This document shows, one piece after another, positions 40,393 to 49,300 of a DNA stretch of 64,000 nt. Position 1 is the stretch's first letter. Every line of letters starts with the position of its first letter. Below the pieces are notes generated by a model that saw only the letters and a program-made list of their open reading frames with translations, had not been told where the DNA came from and searched no databases. Source of the stretch: UBA3839 sp902776985 (lineage in GTDB: Bacteria > Bacteroidota > Bacteroidia > Bacteroidales > Bacteroidaceae); the NCBI GenBank assembly GCA_902776985.1, contig CACYSD010000004.1:34690-98689 (forward strand). Direction: 5' to 3'. The position numbers and the translations under genes were made by a program.

Positions 40393-42045
40393 TCAATCTT
40401 CATCAAGGCGGAAGGGACGTCCTTCTTCATCGAAACCAAAACGGGGTTTACCACCTTTTGAAGCCTTATGATTTTTTGTTTTTGAGAATTTTTGCTCAAA
40501 TGACTTCTTATCGTCACGGCGGAAACCTTTGTCGTCACGGCGGAATTTCTTTTCATCACGATGGTGTGATGATTTGCGGTCTTTGCCGAATGGACGGCGG
40601 TCACCGTCTTCTGGTTCATAATCGCTGCCGCGATCTCCCCATTTGAAATTATGGCGGTTGAGACGTGGCTCGTCGTCACCCTCGAAGAGAGGAGTTCTGT
40701 CTTTTGGGTTCTTACGTTCAAATGGCTTCTTGTCGTCACGATAGTCCTTGCGGTTAGGACGTGAACGGAAATAGTGTTCATCGTCGCGGCTGCCACCTGC
40801 ATCGCGCCAGCTCTTTCCGTCAAACGTAGAGTCATCGTCACGACGGCGAAGTGGTTTGTACTTCGCATTGCGCTGACGTTCCTCGTCGGTCTTGATATCT
40901 TCGCCTTCACCCTTAAGGTCGCTCAGTTTGCCACTGAACACCTGATACTTGCGGAGTTCGCAAGGCAGAGAACCATTGTAGAGTGCGAATTTTGTTGATG
41001 GACGGAGACGGATTTTGTCGAAACATTCCTCGTGACTACTGAGAATCCAAGCCTCGTTACCTGCAAAGGCGCGCTTCAGGCGGTTGCCAATAGTGTCGTA
41101 GAGGTCGAGAATGTCATCGGTAGTGATGCGTTCGCCGTAAGGAGGATTGGTCATCATCATGGCTTCTGAGCCGTTCCAGTCGAAATCGTAGAAGTCCTGC
41201 TGGCTTACTTCAACCACCTTGCTTACTCCTGCACTACGCACATTATCCAGGGCAACGGCAACAGCCTGACGGTTGATGTCGTAACCATATATCTTGTGGT
41301 CGAACTCACGTTCGTCACTGTCATCGTTGTAGATGCGGTCAAGAAGATCCTCGTCGAAGTCTTTCCAGCGCTCAAATCCGAATTCCTCACGGAATACACC
41401 TGGATAGATATTCATTGCCATGAGAGCAGCCTCAATGAGTATCGTACCGCTTCCGCAGAACGGGTCAATAAGGTCACACTGTCCTTCCCATCCAGCAAGA
41501 CGCAGCATACCTGCAGCAAGCACCTCATTGATTGGAGCAGCTACTGAGCCTGTGCGATAACCACGCTTATGCAGGCTTTCACCAGAGGAGTCGAGGGAAA
41601 TGGTCACCTTTTCCTCTGCTATATGCACATTGATGCGGATGTCAGGATTACTGATGCTGACGTTAGGACGTTCTCCTGTGGTTTCACGGAAATAGTCGAC
41701 AATGGCATCCTTCACACGATAAGCCACAAACTTAGAGTGGCGGAAGGTGTTGGAGAATACTACGGCATCGATAAGGAATGTCTGGTTTACGTCCATATAG
41801 TCGCTCCAAGGCATTTTCTTTACTACCTCGTACACATCGTCAGCATCTGATGATTTGAATGTCTTGATGGGCATAAGTACTCTTACTGCTGTGCGCAGGC
41901 AGAAATTAGCCCTGTAGAGCATCTCCTTGTCACCGGTGAACGACACCATGCGATTTCCTATTTCTACGTCGTTGGCACCAAGTTCTATGATTTCTTTGGC
42001 AAGAACTTCTTCAAGTCCCTGAAATGTCTTTGCTATTATTAGCAT
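40393..42045 (-). CDS. THUMP-domain RNA methyltransferase (RlmL-like) with long charged tail
   Basis: A 550-residue protein. The N-terminal THUMP RNA-binding domain (about 1-160) is followed by a class I SAM methyltransferase (about 160-380) with DPFCGSGTILIEA and the catalytic TNPPYGERI. The family modifies guanosine 2445-type positions in 23S rRNA. From about 395 the tail is Asp/Arg/Lys/Phe-rich (KFRRDDKGFRRDDKKSF) and likely disordered, an RNA-binding extension. I use the ATG at 42045 (MLIIAKTFQGLEE); a TTG at 42060 could add five residues. Confidence 0.9.
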   Translation of the reverse strand: MLIIAKTFQGLEEVLAKEIIELGANDVEIGNRMVSFTGDKEMLYRANFCLRTAVRVLMPIKTFKSSDADDVYEVVKKMPWSDYMDVNQTFLIDAVVFSNTFRHSKFVAYRVKDAIVDYFRETTGERPNVSISNPDIRINVHIAEEKVTISLDSSGESLHKRGYRTGSVAAPINEVLAAGMLRLAGWEGQCDLIDPFCGSGTILIEAALMAMNIYPGVFREEFGFERWKDFDEDLLDRIYNDDSDEREFDHKIYGYDINRQAVAVALDNVRSAGVSKVVEVSQQDFYDFDWNGSEAMMMTNPPYGERITTDDILDLYDTIGNRLKRAFAGNEAWILSSHEECFDKIRLRPSTKFALYNGSLPCELRKYQVFSGKLSDLKGEGEDIKTDEERQRNAKYKPLRRRDDDSTFDGKSWRDAGGSRDDEHYFRSRPNRKDYRDDKKPFERKNPKDRTPLFEGDDEPRLNRHNFKWGDRGSDYEPEDGDRRPFGKDRKSSHHRDEKKFRRDDKGFRRDDKKSFEQKFSKTKNHKASKGGKPRFGFDEEGRPFRLDED

Positions 42046-42117
42046 ATAAGTAAAACTCAAATTAAAAATTAAAAATTATAAGCCATCCGAATGGTTTAAC
42101 TTCTCCGGGACTATCAC

Positions 42118-42150
42118 TTTTCGCTTCACGCTTCACACTTGTTGTGAAGG
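42118..42150. repeat. Heptamer-type repeat spanning the cysE stop
   Basis: tcgcttcacgcttcacactt-gttgtgaagg; the cysE stop (42133) lies inside it, so the last codons (SQQV) are repeat-derived. Confidence 0.5.
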
Positions 42151-43011
42151 AGGTCTCTGCACCATTTGGCAGCCTGCAGGCACATCCTTAGTGACCCAGA
42201 TGTTACCACCGATTACAGCTCCCTTGCCTATAGTGATGCGACCAAGGATAGTGGCGTTGGAATATACCACCACATTGTCTTCGAGGATTGGGTGGCGAGC
42301 TATGCCCTTAATCGGATTGCCAGCCTCATCGAGCGGGAACGAACGGGCACCGAGGGTAACACCCTGATAGAGCTTCACTCCCTTGCCTATAATACAAGTC
42401 TCACCGATAACTACACCTGTGCCGTGGTCAATAGTGAATGACTCGCCTATTTCTGCTCCCGGATGTATGTCAATACCTGTTTCTGAGTGAGCCATTTCAG
42501 TAAGCATACGTGGGATGAGAGGCACTCCGAGTTTCAGCAGTTCATGAGCCACACGATAGTTGGTCAGAGCCTTGATTACAGGATAGCAGGAGATGATTTC
42601 TCCGTGGTTCTTGGCTGCAGGGTCACCATTGAATGCCGCAATCACATCGGTAGTGAGTATTTCGCGCAGATTCGACAGTTTTGCCACAAACTGTTCCGTA
42701 ATGTCGTCAGCCGCCTTGCATGCGTCCGGGCATTTATTGCATTCATATTCCAGACTTATCTCAATCTGTCCGCGAAGCAGTCGTGCCAGGCGGTCAACCC
42801 TCACTCCAATATAATACTTTAATGTATCCGCATAGACCGGAGTGTCACCATAGTGATAGGGGAAGATTATATCCCTGACTATGTCAATAATCTCTGCCAA
42901 CGTCTTCTCCGATGGCATACGGAACACCTGGCTGTCCTGGTCGAACAACTTAGACAACGAGTCGATGTCGGATAGCTGGTCTACAGCCTCTGTAATAATC
43001 TTATGGTTCAT
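42133..43011 (-). CDS. cysE: Serine O-acetyltransferase
   Basis: A 292-residue enzyme that makes O-acetylserine from serine and acetyl-CoA for cysteine synthesis. The N-terminal part (about 1-160) is helical, as in the longer EpsC-like type. The C-terminal left-handed beta-helix contains GIDIHPGAEIGESFTIDHG, with catalytic Asp/His, and VIGETCIIG. Its start overlaps the stop of the protease-TPR gene by 1 bp (TAATG), so it is translationally coupled. Confidence 0.92.
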   Translation of the reverse strand: MNHKIITEAVDQLSDIDSLSKLFDQDSQVFRMPSEKTLAEIIDIVRDIIFPYHYGDTPVYADTLKYYIGVRVDRLARLLRGQIEISLEYECNKCPDACKAADDITEQFVAKLSNLREILTTDVIAAFNGDPAAKNHGEIISCYPVIKALTNYRVAHELLKLGVPLIPRMLTEMAHSETGIDIHPGAEIGESFTIDHGTGVVIGETCIIGKGVKLYQGVTLGARSFPLDEAGNPIKGIARHPILEDNVVVYSNATILGRITIGKGAVIGGNIWVTKDVPAGCQMVQRPPSQQV

Positions 43012-44861
43012 TATTTTAGGTATTTTTCTATTATTTCTTCAGCTGACTCGTCACCCAGTTCCTTGGCACGTTGCAGGTTCTTGAGTGCAGCTTCTTTCTC
43101 ACCCTTTTGAATTTGTGCAAATCCCATGATGCGATATGCATCTGCCATCTCGCTGTTTATAAGCAAGCATTTCTTGGCTTCTTCGATACATTCGTCCAGT
43201 TCGTTCACCCTGAGCAGCAATGCACTCTTCTCAACATAATAGAGTGCTTCGCGTGGAGCAAGGTCTATTGCCAGATTGATGTCGTCGAGAGCCTGCTGAT
43301 ACATTCTCGCCTTCACCTCCAGTCCGTAGCGCTCGTAGTAGAATTTCGCGTTTACCTTGTTGTTGTTTAGGTAGCAGTACTGATTATAGTCGAGCACGGC
43401 CTGACGATAGTGTCCGCGGGCTGCATGCAATTGTCCTCGACGCATGATGTAGTTTGAAGCCTCGGTCGGCAGAGGTGTGGAGAACATCGCAATGGCAGAG
43501 TCGAGCAATTGAATAGCCGTCTCAGTGGTGTCGCCTGCTGCCTCGTATGCCAGACTGGCTGCAAAGAGTGTTGCCGGTGAGCGATGCTTTCCCTCGTTGA
43601 TATCGTTGTAAATGCTCAGTGCATCTGTTGCGTCACCTTTCGCCATGAGTATCTGTGCTTTCTGCAAACGGTATTCCAGCACCTTGTACTCTATAGTTTG
43701 CACTGCACTGTCACCAACTGCATCAGAGAGCAGTTTCTCCTCACCGCTGATAGCCTGGTTCATATAGTCTATGGCTAAGTCATAAGTCCATTTGTCATAG
43801 GCGGGAGTTGGCTGGTAGAGCAGTTTGGTATAGATAATCTCTGCCACGCCAGCGTTGGCAGCCGGTTTGTCTGTGGAAAGACGGAGATAGTTCTTGAGGT
43901 CTTTGTCTGCTTCGTCGAAGCGACACATATCAGTAAGCGGAGTAGCACGGCGGTGATAGCCCTCGGCATTGTTGGGGAATCGCTCCACAAACTGGTTGAG
44001 CATGTCTATATAGTCCTCATTGCTGGCAGAACGGGACTGGAAGTAAAGATATACCAGAGCCTCCTCTTCTGCGTCGGGAATAGCTTTGGAAATATGTATG
44101 TTCTGTAATGCAAGAGAATTGTTCTTTGAGTTGATGGCATGCATTGTGAGGTCGTCACCCATACGTGCGTCAACAGCCTGGCTGTTGCCACCAACAGGTG
44201 AAAGCACAATGCCGAGCAGCTCACCAGTCTCGCTCATAAGCACACCGTTGTTGTACTTGGGAAGAAAAGCGTCTTTGAGAGTGTAATAGACATAATTGTC
44301 CTCCACGATGTCACGTTTAAGCACGGTGGTCATCGGACATGTAGTTATCTTCCCCTGCTGATAACCCAGGGCATAGACTCTGGTGCCGACAAGAACTCCT
44401 GCTGATTGTGCAAAACTAATCGGAGAAGTTTTCTTCTGCTCAGTGGCAATCTTCACCAGACCGTAGTTGTTATCCACTCCGAGGATTCGGGTGACGTTGT
44501 ATTTCTTTCCGCCGGCATCCACAACCACGGCGCTGTATGCACCTTTCAGCAGTTCACAGTCTGTCACAGCATGTCCTTCGCTATTGATATAGACAGCAGT
44601 ACCAGTCTTCAGCATATTCTGGTTCTGGTCATAGGAAACGATAGACACTAAAGCCTTCTGAGCCTTGGCTGCCCATTTCGGAGCAGCACCCTCAATCATA
44701 GTTGTCTTAGTAGCAGTGCTGTCCGTTGTCTGTGCCTTGGCACTCAGAGTTCCAAGCAGCAATAAAGCTGACAATAACATATAAAAGAGCAGACCCCCAC
44801 CCTTGCCTCCCCCTGCATGGGGAGGAGTAGTTTGATTCTGACAATGTATAGTATTCTGCAT
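43011..44861 (-). CDS. Secreted trypsin-like domain plus TPR protein
   Basis: A 616-residue protein. After a hydrophobic segment MLLSALLLLGTLSAKAQ comes a degenerate serine-protease-like domain (about 55-240: GTAVYINSEGHAVTDCEL, NNYGLVKIATE, GVLMSETGELLGIVLSP). The expected catalytic Ser in GNS/GDS is not evident (NGVLMSETG instead), so it may be inactive. A TPR region fills about 280-610. The first ATG (44861) gives an N-terminus TTPPHAGGGKGGG made by a palindromic repeat; the alternative ATG at 44780 starts directly at MLLSALLL without basic residues. Coupled to cysE downstream; role unknown, perhaps envelope stress or protein assembly. Confidence 0.75.
   Translation of the reverse strand: MQNTIHCQNQTTPPHAGGGKGGGLLFYMLLSALLLLGTLSAKAQTTDSTATKTTMIEGAAPKWAAKAQKALVSIVSYDQNQNMLKTGTAVYINSEGHAVTDCELLKGAYSAVVVDAGGKKYNVTRILGVDNNYGLVKIATEQKKTSPISFAQSAGVLVGTRVYALGYQQGKITTCPMTTVLKRDIVEDNYVYYTLKDAFLPKYNNGVLMSETGELLGIVLSPVGGNSQAVDARMGDDLTMHAINSKNNSLALQNIHISKAIPDAEEEALVYLYFQSRSASNEDYIDMLNQFVERFPNNAEGYHRRATPLTDMCRFDEADKDLKNYLRLSTDKPAANAGVAEIIYTKLLYQPTPAYDKWTYDLAIDYMNQAISGEEKLLSDAVGDSAVQTIEYKVLEYRLQKAQILMAKGDATDALSIYNDINEGKHRSPATLFAASLAYEAAGDTTETAIQLLDSAIAMFSTPLPTEASNYIMRRGQLHAARGHYRQAVLDYNQYCYLNNNKVNAKFYYERYGLEVKARMYQQALDDINLAIDLAPREALYYVEKSALLLRVNELDECIEEAKKCLLINSEMADAYRIMGFAQIQKGEKEAALKNLQRAKELGDESAEEIIEKYLK
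44791..44833. repeat. Palindromic C/G-rich repeat in the 5' end of the protease-TPR gene
   Basis: agacccccacccttgcctcc... ends ggggaggagtagttt; read in frame on the minus strand. Inverted partner at 44928-44957. Confidence 0.75.
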
Positions 44862-44924
44862 AGAGTTGAGTTATTATTGTTTTTAGCAAATTATTAAAAT
44901 CTTTATCAGCCAGAGACTAACTAT

Positions 44925-46628
44925 TTATCCCCCCCTGGGGGAGTTAGAGGGGGTCTCTTTTAATAGCACCCTCGCATTCTCAATCGCTGCATCGGTAATG
45001 GTTTCTCCGCTGAGCATGTGAGCAATCTCCTTTACCCTCTCTTCGTTGCTCAGGTGAACGATGTGACTGGTAGTGTCGTCGTCGCTGTCTTCCTTGTACA
45101 CACGATAGTGTTCCGTGCCCAGTGCGGCAATCTGTGGCAAGTGGGTGATGCTGATAACCTGTCGGTTGCTCTGCCCCATCTGCTGCATTATGATTGCCAT
45201 CTTCTCGGCAATACTTCCCGACACACCAGTGTCTATCTCGTCGAAGATGATGGTAGGCAGTTTCACTTCCTTGGCGATAAGAGCCTTGAGGGAGAGCATC
45301 ACACGGGCTATTTCTCCGCCCGATGCCACTTGTGAGAGATTCTGCGGTTCTCCGTTTTTGTTTGCAGAGAAAAGGAACTGAATGGCGTCAGAACCATCCT
45401 CGCCGGCAAATTTTTCGTCATGCTCCACCGTAATAGTGATTCTTGCATTGGGCATTCCCAACGATTGCAGGCTCTTCTCCAACTCCTTCTGCAACGGTGC
45501 AGCAGCTTTCTTGCGTCGGTCAGATAGTTCAGTTGCCAGTTTCCTTGTCTGTCCCTGCAGTTCCTCCCATTTCTTCTTCAGCTCTGCTACGTTCTCGTCG
45601 CTGTTGTCTATGGCGTCAAGTTGAGCTTTCAGCTGTTCACGCAGCGCTATCAGTTCCTCCACAGTTTCCACATGGTGTTTCTGCTGCAGAGAATAGATGG
45701 TGTTGAGACGTTCGTTCACCTGTTCCAGCCTTGCAGGATTGTATTCCACCCCTTCAGCCAGTGATTCCACCTCGTTGGCAATATCCTTCACCTCGATGTA
45801 GCAGGAGTTCAGACGTTCATATAGTTCGTTGGCGGCAGTCATCTTGTCGGAGATGGTCTGAATGGCGGACATTGCATGGCGCATACCCTGCAACACGTCC
45901 GTTTCGCCTTCATTGTCGGAACCCTGTAGCTGACCCTGGGCTACATACAGATTCTGCTTTATCTCCTCTGCATGTTCGAGCATAGCTGCCTCCTCCTCCA
46001 GTTCTTCCTGTTCACCCTCCTGAAGTTTAGCCTCATCGAGCTGTTCAAACTGGAATCGCAGGTAGTCTTCCTCGTCACGGTTACGGTTAGCCTCAGCCAC
46101 TGCCGTTTCCCACTGCCTGCGTGCGTCCTGTGTCTGGCGGTAAAGCGAGCGGTGATGGTTGAGCAGTTCAGCGTTCTTGGCAAAAATGTCAAGCACGCTG
46201 CGTTGGAAATCCTCTTTCCCAAGCAGCAGGTTCTTATGTTGCGAATGGATATCAACGAGTTTTTCACCGATATCCTTCAATAAAGTCAGGTTTACAGGAG
46301 TGTCATTGATGAAGGCGCGGCTTTTTCCGGCCTGTGTAATCTCACGGCGGACTATACATTCATGTCCGTCAAAATCCAGTTCATTCTCATCAAACCACCC
46401 ATTCAGTCCATAGTCAGTGATATCGAAAACTGCTTCCACCACACATCTCATTGCGCCACGCCTGATGCTGTGGCTGTCAGCACGACAGCCGCGAAGCAAC
46501 TCAATAGCTCCAAGGATAATGGATTTTCCAGCTCCGGTTTCTCCGGTAATTACAGAAAATCCCTTGTACATTTCAATGTCAAGGTGCTCAATCAGAGCGT
46601 AGTTCTCTATGTGCAGTGATTTTATCAC
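44925..46628 (-). CDS. recN: DNA repair protein RecN
   Basis: A 567-residue SMC-like ATPase of double-strand-break repair. Walker A is GETGAGKSIIL near residue 31; a coiled coil covers about 160-370; the signature ASGGEIARVMLSLK and Walker B PTIIFDEIDTGVSG follow. It starts with a GTG at 46628 (MIKSLHIENYALIEHL). The C-terminus KETPSNSPRGG is not RecN-like and comes from a palindromic repeat. Confidence 0.95.
   Translation of the reverse strand: MIKSLHIENYALIEHLDIEMYKGFSVITGETGAGKSIILGAIELLRGCRADSHSIRRGAMRCVVEAVFDITDYGLNGWFDENELDFDGHECIVRREITQAGKSRAFINDTPVNLTLLKDIGEKLVDIHSQHKNLLLGKEDFQRSVLDIFAKNAELLNHHRSLYRQTQDARRQWETAVAEANRNRDEEDYLRFQFEQLDEAKLQEGEQEELEEEAAMLEHAEEIKQNLYVAQGQLQGSDNEGETDVLQGMRHAMSAIQTISDKMTAANELYERLNSCYIEVKDIANEVESLAEGVEYNPARLEQVNERLNTIYSLQQKHHVETVEELIALREQLKAQLDAIDNSDENVAELKKKWEELQGQTRKLATELSDRRKKAAAPLQKELEKSLQSLGMPNARITITVEHDEKFAGEDGSDAIQFLFSANKNGEPQNLSQVASGGEIARVMLSLKALIAKEVKLPTIIFDEIDTGVSGSIAEKMAIIMQQMGQSNRQVISITHLPQIAALGTEHYRVYKEDSDDDTTSHIVHLSNEERVKEIAHMLSGETITDAAIENARVLLKETPSNSPRGG
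44928..44957. repeat. CCCCC-type repeat forming the 3' end of recN
   Basis: tatccccccctgggggagttagagggggtct; the last recN codons (SNSPRGG) lie in it. Confidence 0.75.
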
Positions 46629-46659
46629 GATTGAGAGGGAGATTTTTTTATTTCTTTTG

Positions 46660-46667
46660 CAAAGTTA
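46660..46667 (-). promoter_or_regulatory. Promoter -7 box of recN
   Basis: TAACTTTG followed by C on the minus strand, about 30 bp before the GTG start. The region to the DUF362 stop (46734) holds nothing else. Confidence 0.6.
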
Positions 46668-46733
46668 AGAATATATATTCAAATACAACTCCAAAAAATA
46701 TTGAAATTAACAGTCTTCTTCAACCACTGTTCT

Positions 46734-47729
46734 TTACTTATCAATACTCACCAGTGTGTACTGGCGGCTGCCGAGACCAATCTTTGCTGCATGCTCGATG
46801 GTGTGCACACCGTGTTGCTGGTCAATACGATTCAACAAATCAGTGGGGTCGGTAGAAGCCGTTACTTTCTGGTGATTGATAATGTCGATGCAAGCCTGGT
46901 CAAGAGCCACGGGGTCGGTAGAAGCCAAAATACCATAGTCCTCGAGTTTTACAGGTTCAGGATGATCCACACAGTCACAGTCGATAGACATGTTGTTCAT
47001 AACAGAGATATAGATTATTCCCTCCTGCCTGTTGAAATAGTTCACTACGCCCTGTGCGGCGGCAGCCATCGACTCCAGGAAACCATCCTGATCGCCAATG
47101 TATTCTGGTGTCCAAAGTTTCGACATATCGAGTTTCTCCATCTTACCTGCTGAATGGATGTATGCTTTGCCGTTCTGACTTGCACAGCCTATGGATAGAT
47201 TCTTCAGCGCACCGCCGTAGCCACCCATGGGGTGTCCCTTGAAGTGGTTCAAAGCAATCATGAAATCGTAGTTGGCCATGTGTCCACCCACGATATCGTA
47301 CTTGATGTGAGTCTGGTCCTTCACGGGTATGCGCATCTCGTCGTATTCGTCCATGATGTCCACAGGGAAGTACTTCAGAAAGCCGTGGCGTTCGATAACT
47401 TTCCAGTGATTTGCCGAATTATTGCGGTCGTCCTTCACATCTTCCGGAGCATTACCGTATGCTGTGTTGCATTCCACGATGGTGCCGTCTACTTCAAATA
47501 CCAAGTCCTTGATAAGTTCGGGTTTAAGGTAGTTAGGATTACTGCCTTCGCCCGTGCTCATCTTGATTGCCACGCGTCCCTTTGCGGGAATACCCAGCGC
47601 CTTGTATATTTTCACTAAAGATTCAGGAGAAATCTCTCTGGTAACATATACCTTACTCTGTGCCATTGTCGTTGCCGTAGCCATAACCATTAATGCTGTA
47701 AAAATAAAAAATGTTTTTTTCATTATCAC
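46734..47729 (-). CDS. DUF362 domain protein with signal peptide
   Basis: A 331-residue protein. The signal peptide (MIMKKTFFIFTALMVMATATTMAQ) makes this an exported member. DUF362 blocks: VAIKMSTGEGSNPNYLKPEL, NHFKGHPMGGYGGALKNLSIG and ILASTDPVALDQACIDII. Cys in DCDCVDHPEP suggests metal or cluster contact, but the ferredoxin-type CxxCxxC of cytosolic relatives is absent. Function unknown. Single gene upstream of recN on the same strand, about 105 bp apart. Confidence 0.85.
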   Translation of the reverse strand: MIMKKTFFIFTALMVMATATTMAQSKVYVTREISPESLVKIYKALGIPAKGRVAIKMSTGEGSNPNYLKPELIKDLVFEVDGTIVECNTAYGNAPEDVKDDRNNSANHWKVIERHGFLKYFPVDIMDEYDEMRIPVKDQTHIKYDIVGGHMANYDFMIALNHFKGHPMGGYGGALKNLSIGCASQNGKAYIHSAGKMEKLDMSKLWTPEYIGDQDGFLESMAAAAQGVVNYFNRQEGIIYISVMNNMSIDCDCVDHPEPVKLEDYGILASTDPVALDQACIDIINHQKVTASTDPTDLLNRIDQQHGVHTIEHAAKIGLGSRQYTLVSIDK

Positions 47730-47817
47730 TGATATTATTTGTTTGTATGTTTATTCTGGCTGTAAAGATATGAAAAAAAATCAACTTTAGACATGAACCC
47801 CGATAGTTTTTTGTCTA

Positions 47818-47910
47818 TCAATTATCTTTAGCAGAATCTTGACCATTTTTAGAGCAGATTTCCAGACGCAGGTAGCCATCCATCGTTATGATAAATTTCG
47901 GTAATGCCAT
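47818..47910 (-). pseudogene. Truncated small gene (MALPKFI...)
   Basis: A 30-codon frame, MALPKFIITMDGYLRL..., ends early after EICSKNGQDSAKDN. It starts 5 bp after the preceding decayed frame, as operon genes do. The opening looks like a real protein start; the rest seems lost. No family can be named with confidence. Confidence 0.35.
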
Positions 47911-47915
47911 TTTAT

Positions 47916-48246
47916 TTACCAATCCGATGAGTCATTATCAAACCTGTCCTCAGCATTATGTGAGATTATAAAATTCTCAAAATCATCTCGTTCTTTCCAT
48001 TCAAAATAATGGCACAGCTTTATAAACTCATGTGTTGTAACTGGATTTTTCTCTGCCTCTTTTTCACAAATCTCCCATCCTTATTTGCGGACATATTCTA
48101 TATAGAACAATGCCGAAGACATCCATCGTTTATCATTTAGGTTGATCGTTCCTCCACTCATTCGAAGTGTATGACCATTCTGAGCCAAGTGACTTAACTT
48201 GCCTCCTATATTTATCTATAGTTTTAAAATGATCAAACGGCTTCAT
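47916..48246 (-). pseudogene. Frameshifted and stopped gene downstream of the hsdR remnant
   Basis: MKPFDHFKTIDKY (from 48246), then in another frame GGKLSHLAQNGHTLRMSGG and SSALFYIEYVRK, a TAA stop at 48083-48081, then GWEICEKEAEKNPVTTHEF to a stop at 47916. Joined, they read as one plausible protein of about 100 residues with one frameshift and one nonsense codon. Its ATG is 4 bp after the hsdR-fragment stop. Family unknown. Confidence 0.45.
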
Positions 48247-48250
48247 ATTT

Positions 48251-49003
48251 TCAGTAATACATTTCAATATACTGATATGCTTTCTCGAAGACCTCGTTGT
48301 CCTTAATCTGATACTTTATCCAAAGGATGGAACGAAGTTTCTTTTTAATCTCTCGACGTGCCGTTACGCTCTTGAACGCATCGTTGAACAGTCGGATGAT
48401 TTTGACCACTTCATTGTCAATATCGTTCACCACCTGTTCTACGATGAAAGGCGTATCTTCTGTCTTGATACTTTGGAAGAGATCTGTCAAGGCTGCTCTT
48501 GCTTGCTCACGTTTGTCTTTTGGCTGTTCCATTTCCTTTTCGGCTTCAAGAAGCTCACGAGCCATCTGGAGCAGTTGCTTTAGATACTCAATGCTGGTAA
48601 TAAGGTTCTGCTCCATACGCTCTCGAAGCTCATCCAGTTTCTCGGCAAACTTCTTAAACTTTGTTTTGATAATGGTCTTCACGCTCTCTTCATCGAAAGC
48701 AAGGCTCTTAGCCACATTCTCAAAGACACCCACGAAGTCAACAATCAATCCGCACTTCTTGTTTTCGTTATATGTACGGTTGGTACGGCAAATTGCTTGC
48801 AGCAGCGTATGGTTCTTCATCGGTTTGTCCAAATACATACACTGAAGTATTGGGGCATCAAAGCCTGTGAGCAGTTTGCTGGTAACAATCACGAACTTCA
48901 ATGGTGATAGTGGGTCACGGAACTGGTCGAGCAGCTTCTTTTCTTCATCACGAGTCCGCTTGTAAGCCTTGTATTCATCAGCTTTATCGCCAAAACGTGT
49001 GCA
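48251..49003 (-). pseudogene. hsdR: C-terminal fragment of a type I restriction enzyme R subunit
   Basis: About 250 codons survive. Helicase motifs V and VI are clear: VTSKLLTGFDAPILQC and QAICRTNRTY. They are followed by the helical C-terminal part of HsdR (ELRERMEQNLITSIEYLKQLL, ending EKAYQYIEMYY). The frame extends upstream of its first ATG (48901) to RFGDKADEYKAYKRTRDEE and then meets a stop near 49003. Nuclease, helicase motifs I-IV, hsdM and hsdS are absent, so it is a remnant. Confidence 0.8.
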
Positions 49004-49164
49004 TCACTATTAACAGCTGGGACAGAGACCCTAACGAGTAATCTGTCACTACTTATTTCGTATCTTGTTATACCAATTAAAGTTTGCGAGGCTTTTTGGC
49101 TATGCGCGAAATAATAGCGAATGCATTATTAATAAATTCGAGATTTCTCCCCCCGAACTATTGG

Positions 49165-49172
49165 CAAAGTTA
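49165..49172 (-). promoter_or_regulatory. Orphan promoter box before the hsdR remnant
   Basis: TAACTTTG followed by CC on the minus strand. The transcript would run into the hsdR fragment without an intact start codon, as if the promoter outlived its gene. Confidence 0.4.
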
Positions 49173-49200
49173 TAAAATCGATTGAAAATAAACAAAAATA

Positions 49201-49245
49201 AAAAGGAGAAAAACTTTCAAGACTGAAGTTTTTCTCCTTTACTTA
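49201..49245 (-). terminator. Terminator of fic
   Basis: aaaggagaaaaactt pairs with aagtttttctccttt (9 nt loop); on the minus strand it is followed by ttttattttt. The arm aaggagaaaaact also occurs upstream of fic at about 50099. Confidence 0.8.
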
Positions 49246-49300
49246 TTGATATTTATATCCCCTTTCCTACTCGACATACATCCATTATTCATACTACTCG

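Noticed and set aside
40368..40910. 180-codon minus frame in the THUMP gene tail
   Set aside because: Out-of-frame reading of the Arg/Asp-rich tail.
48251..49003. Active type I restriction system
   Set aside because: Only the C-terminal part of hsdR is left and there is no hsdM or hsdS.
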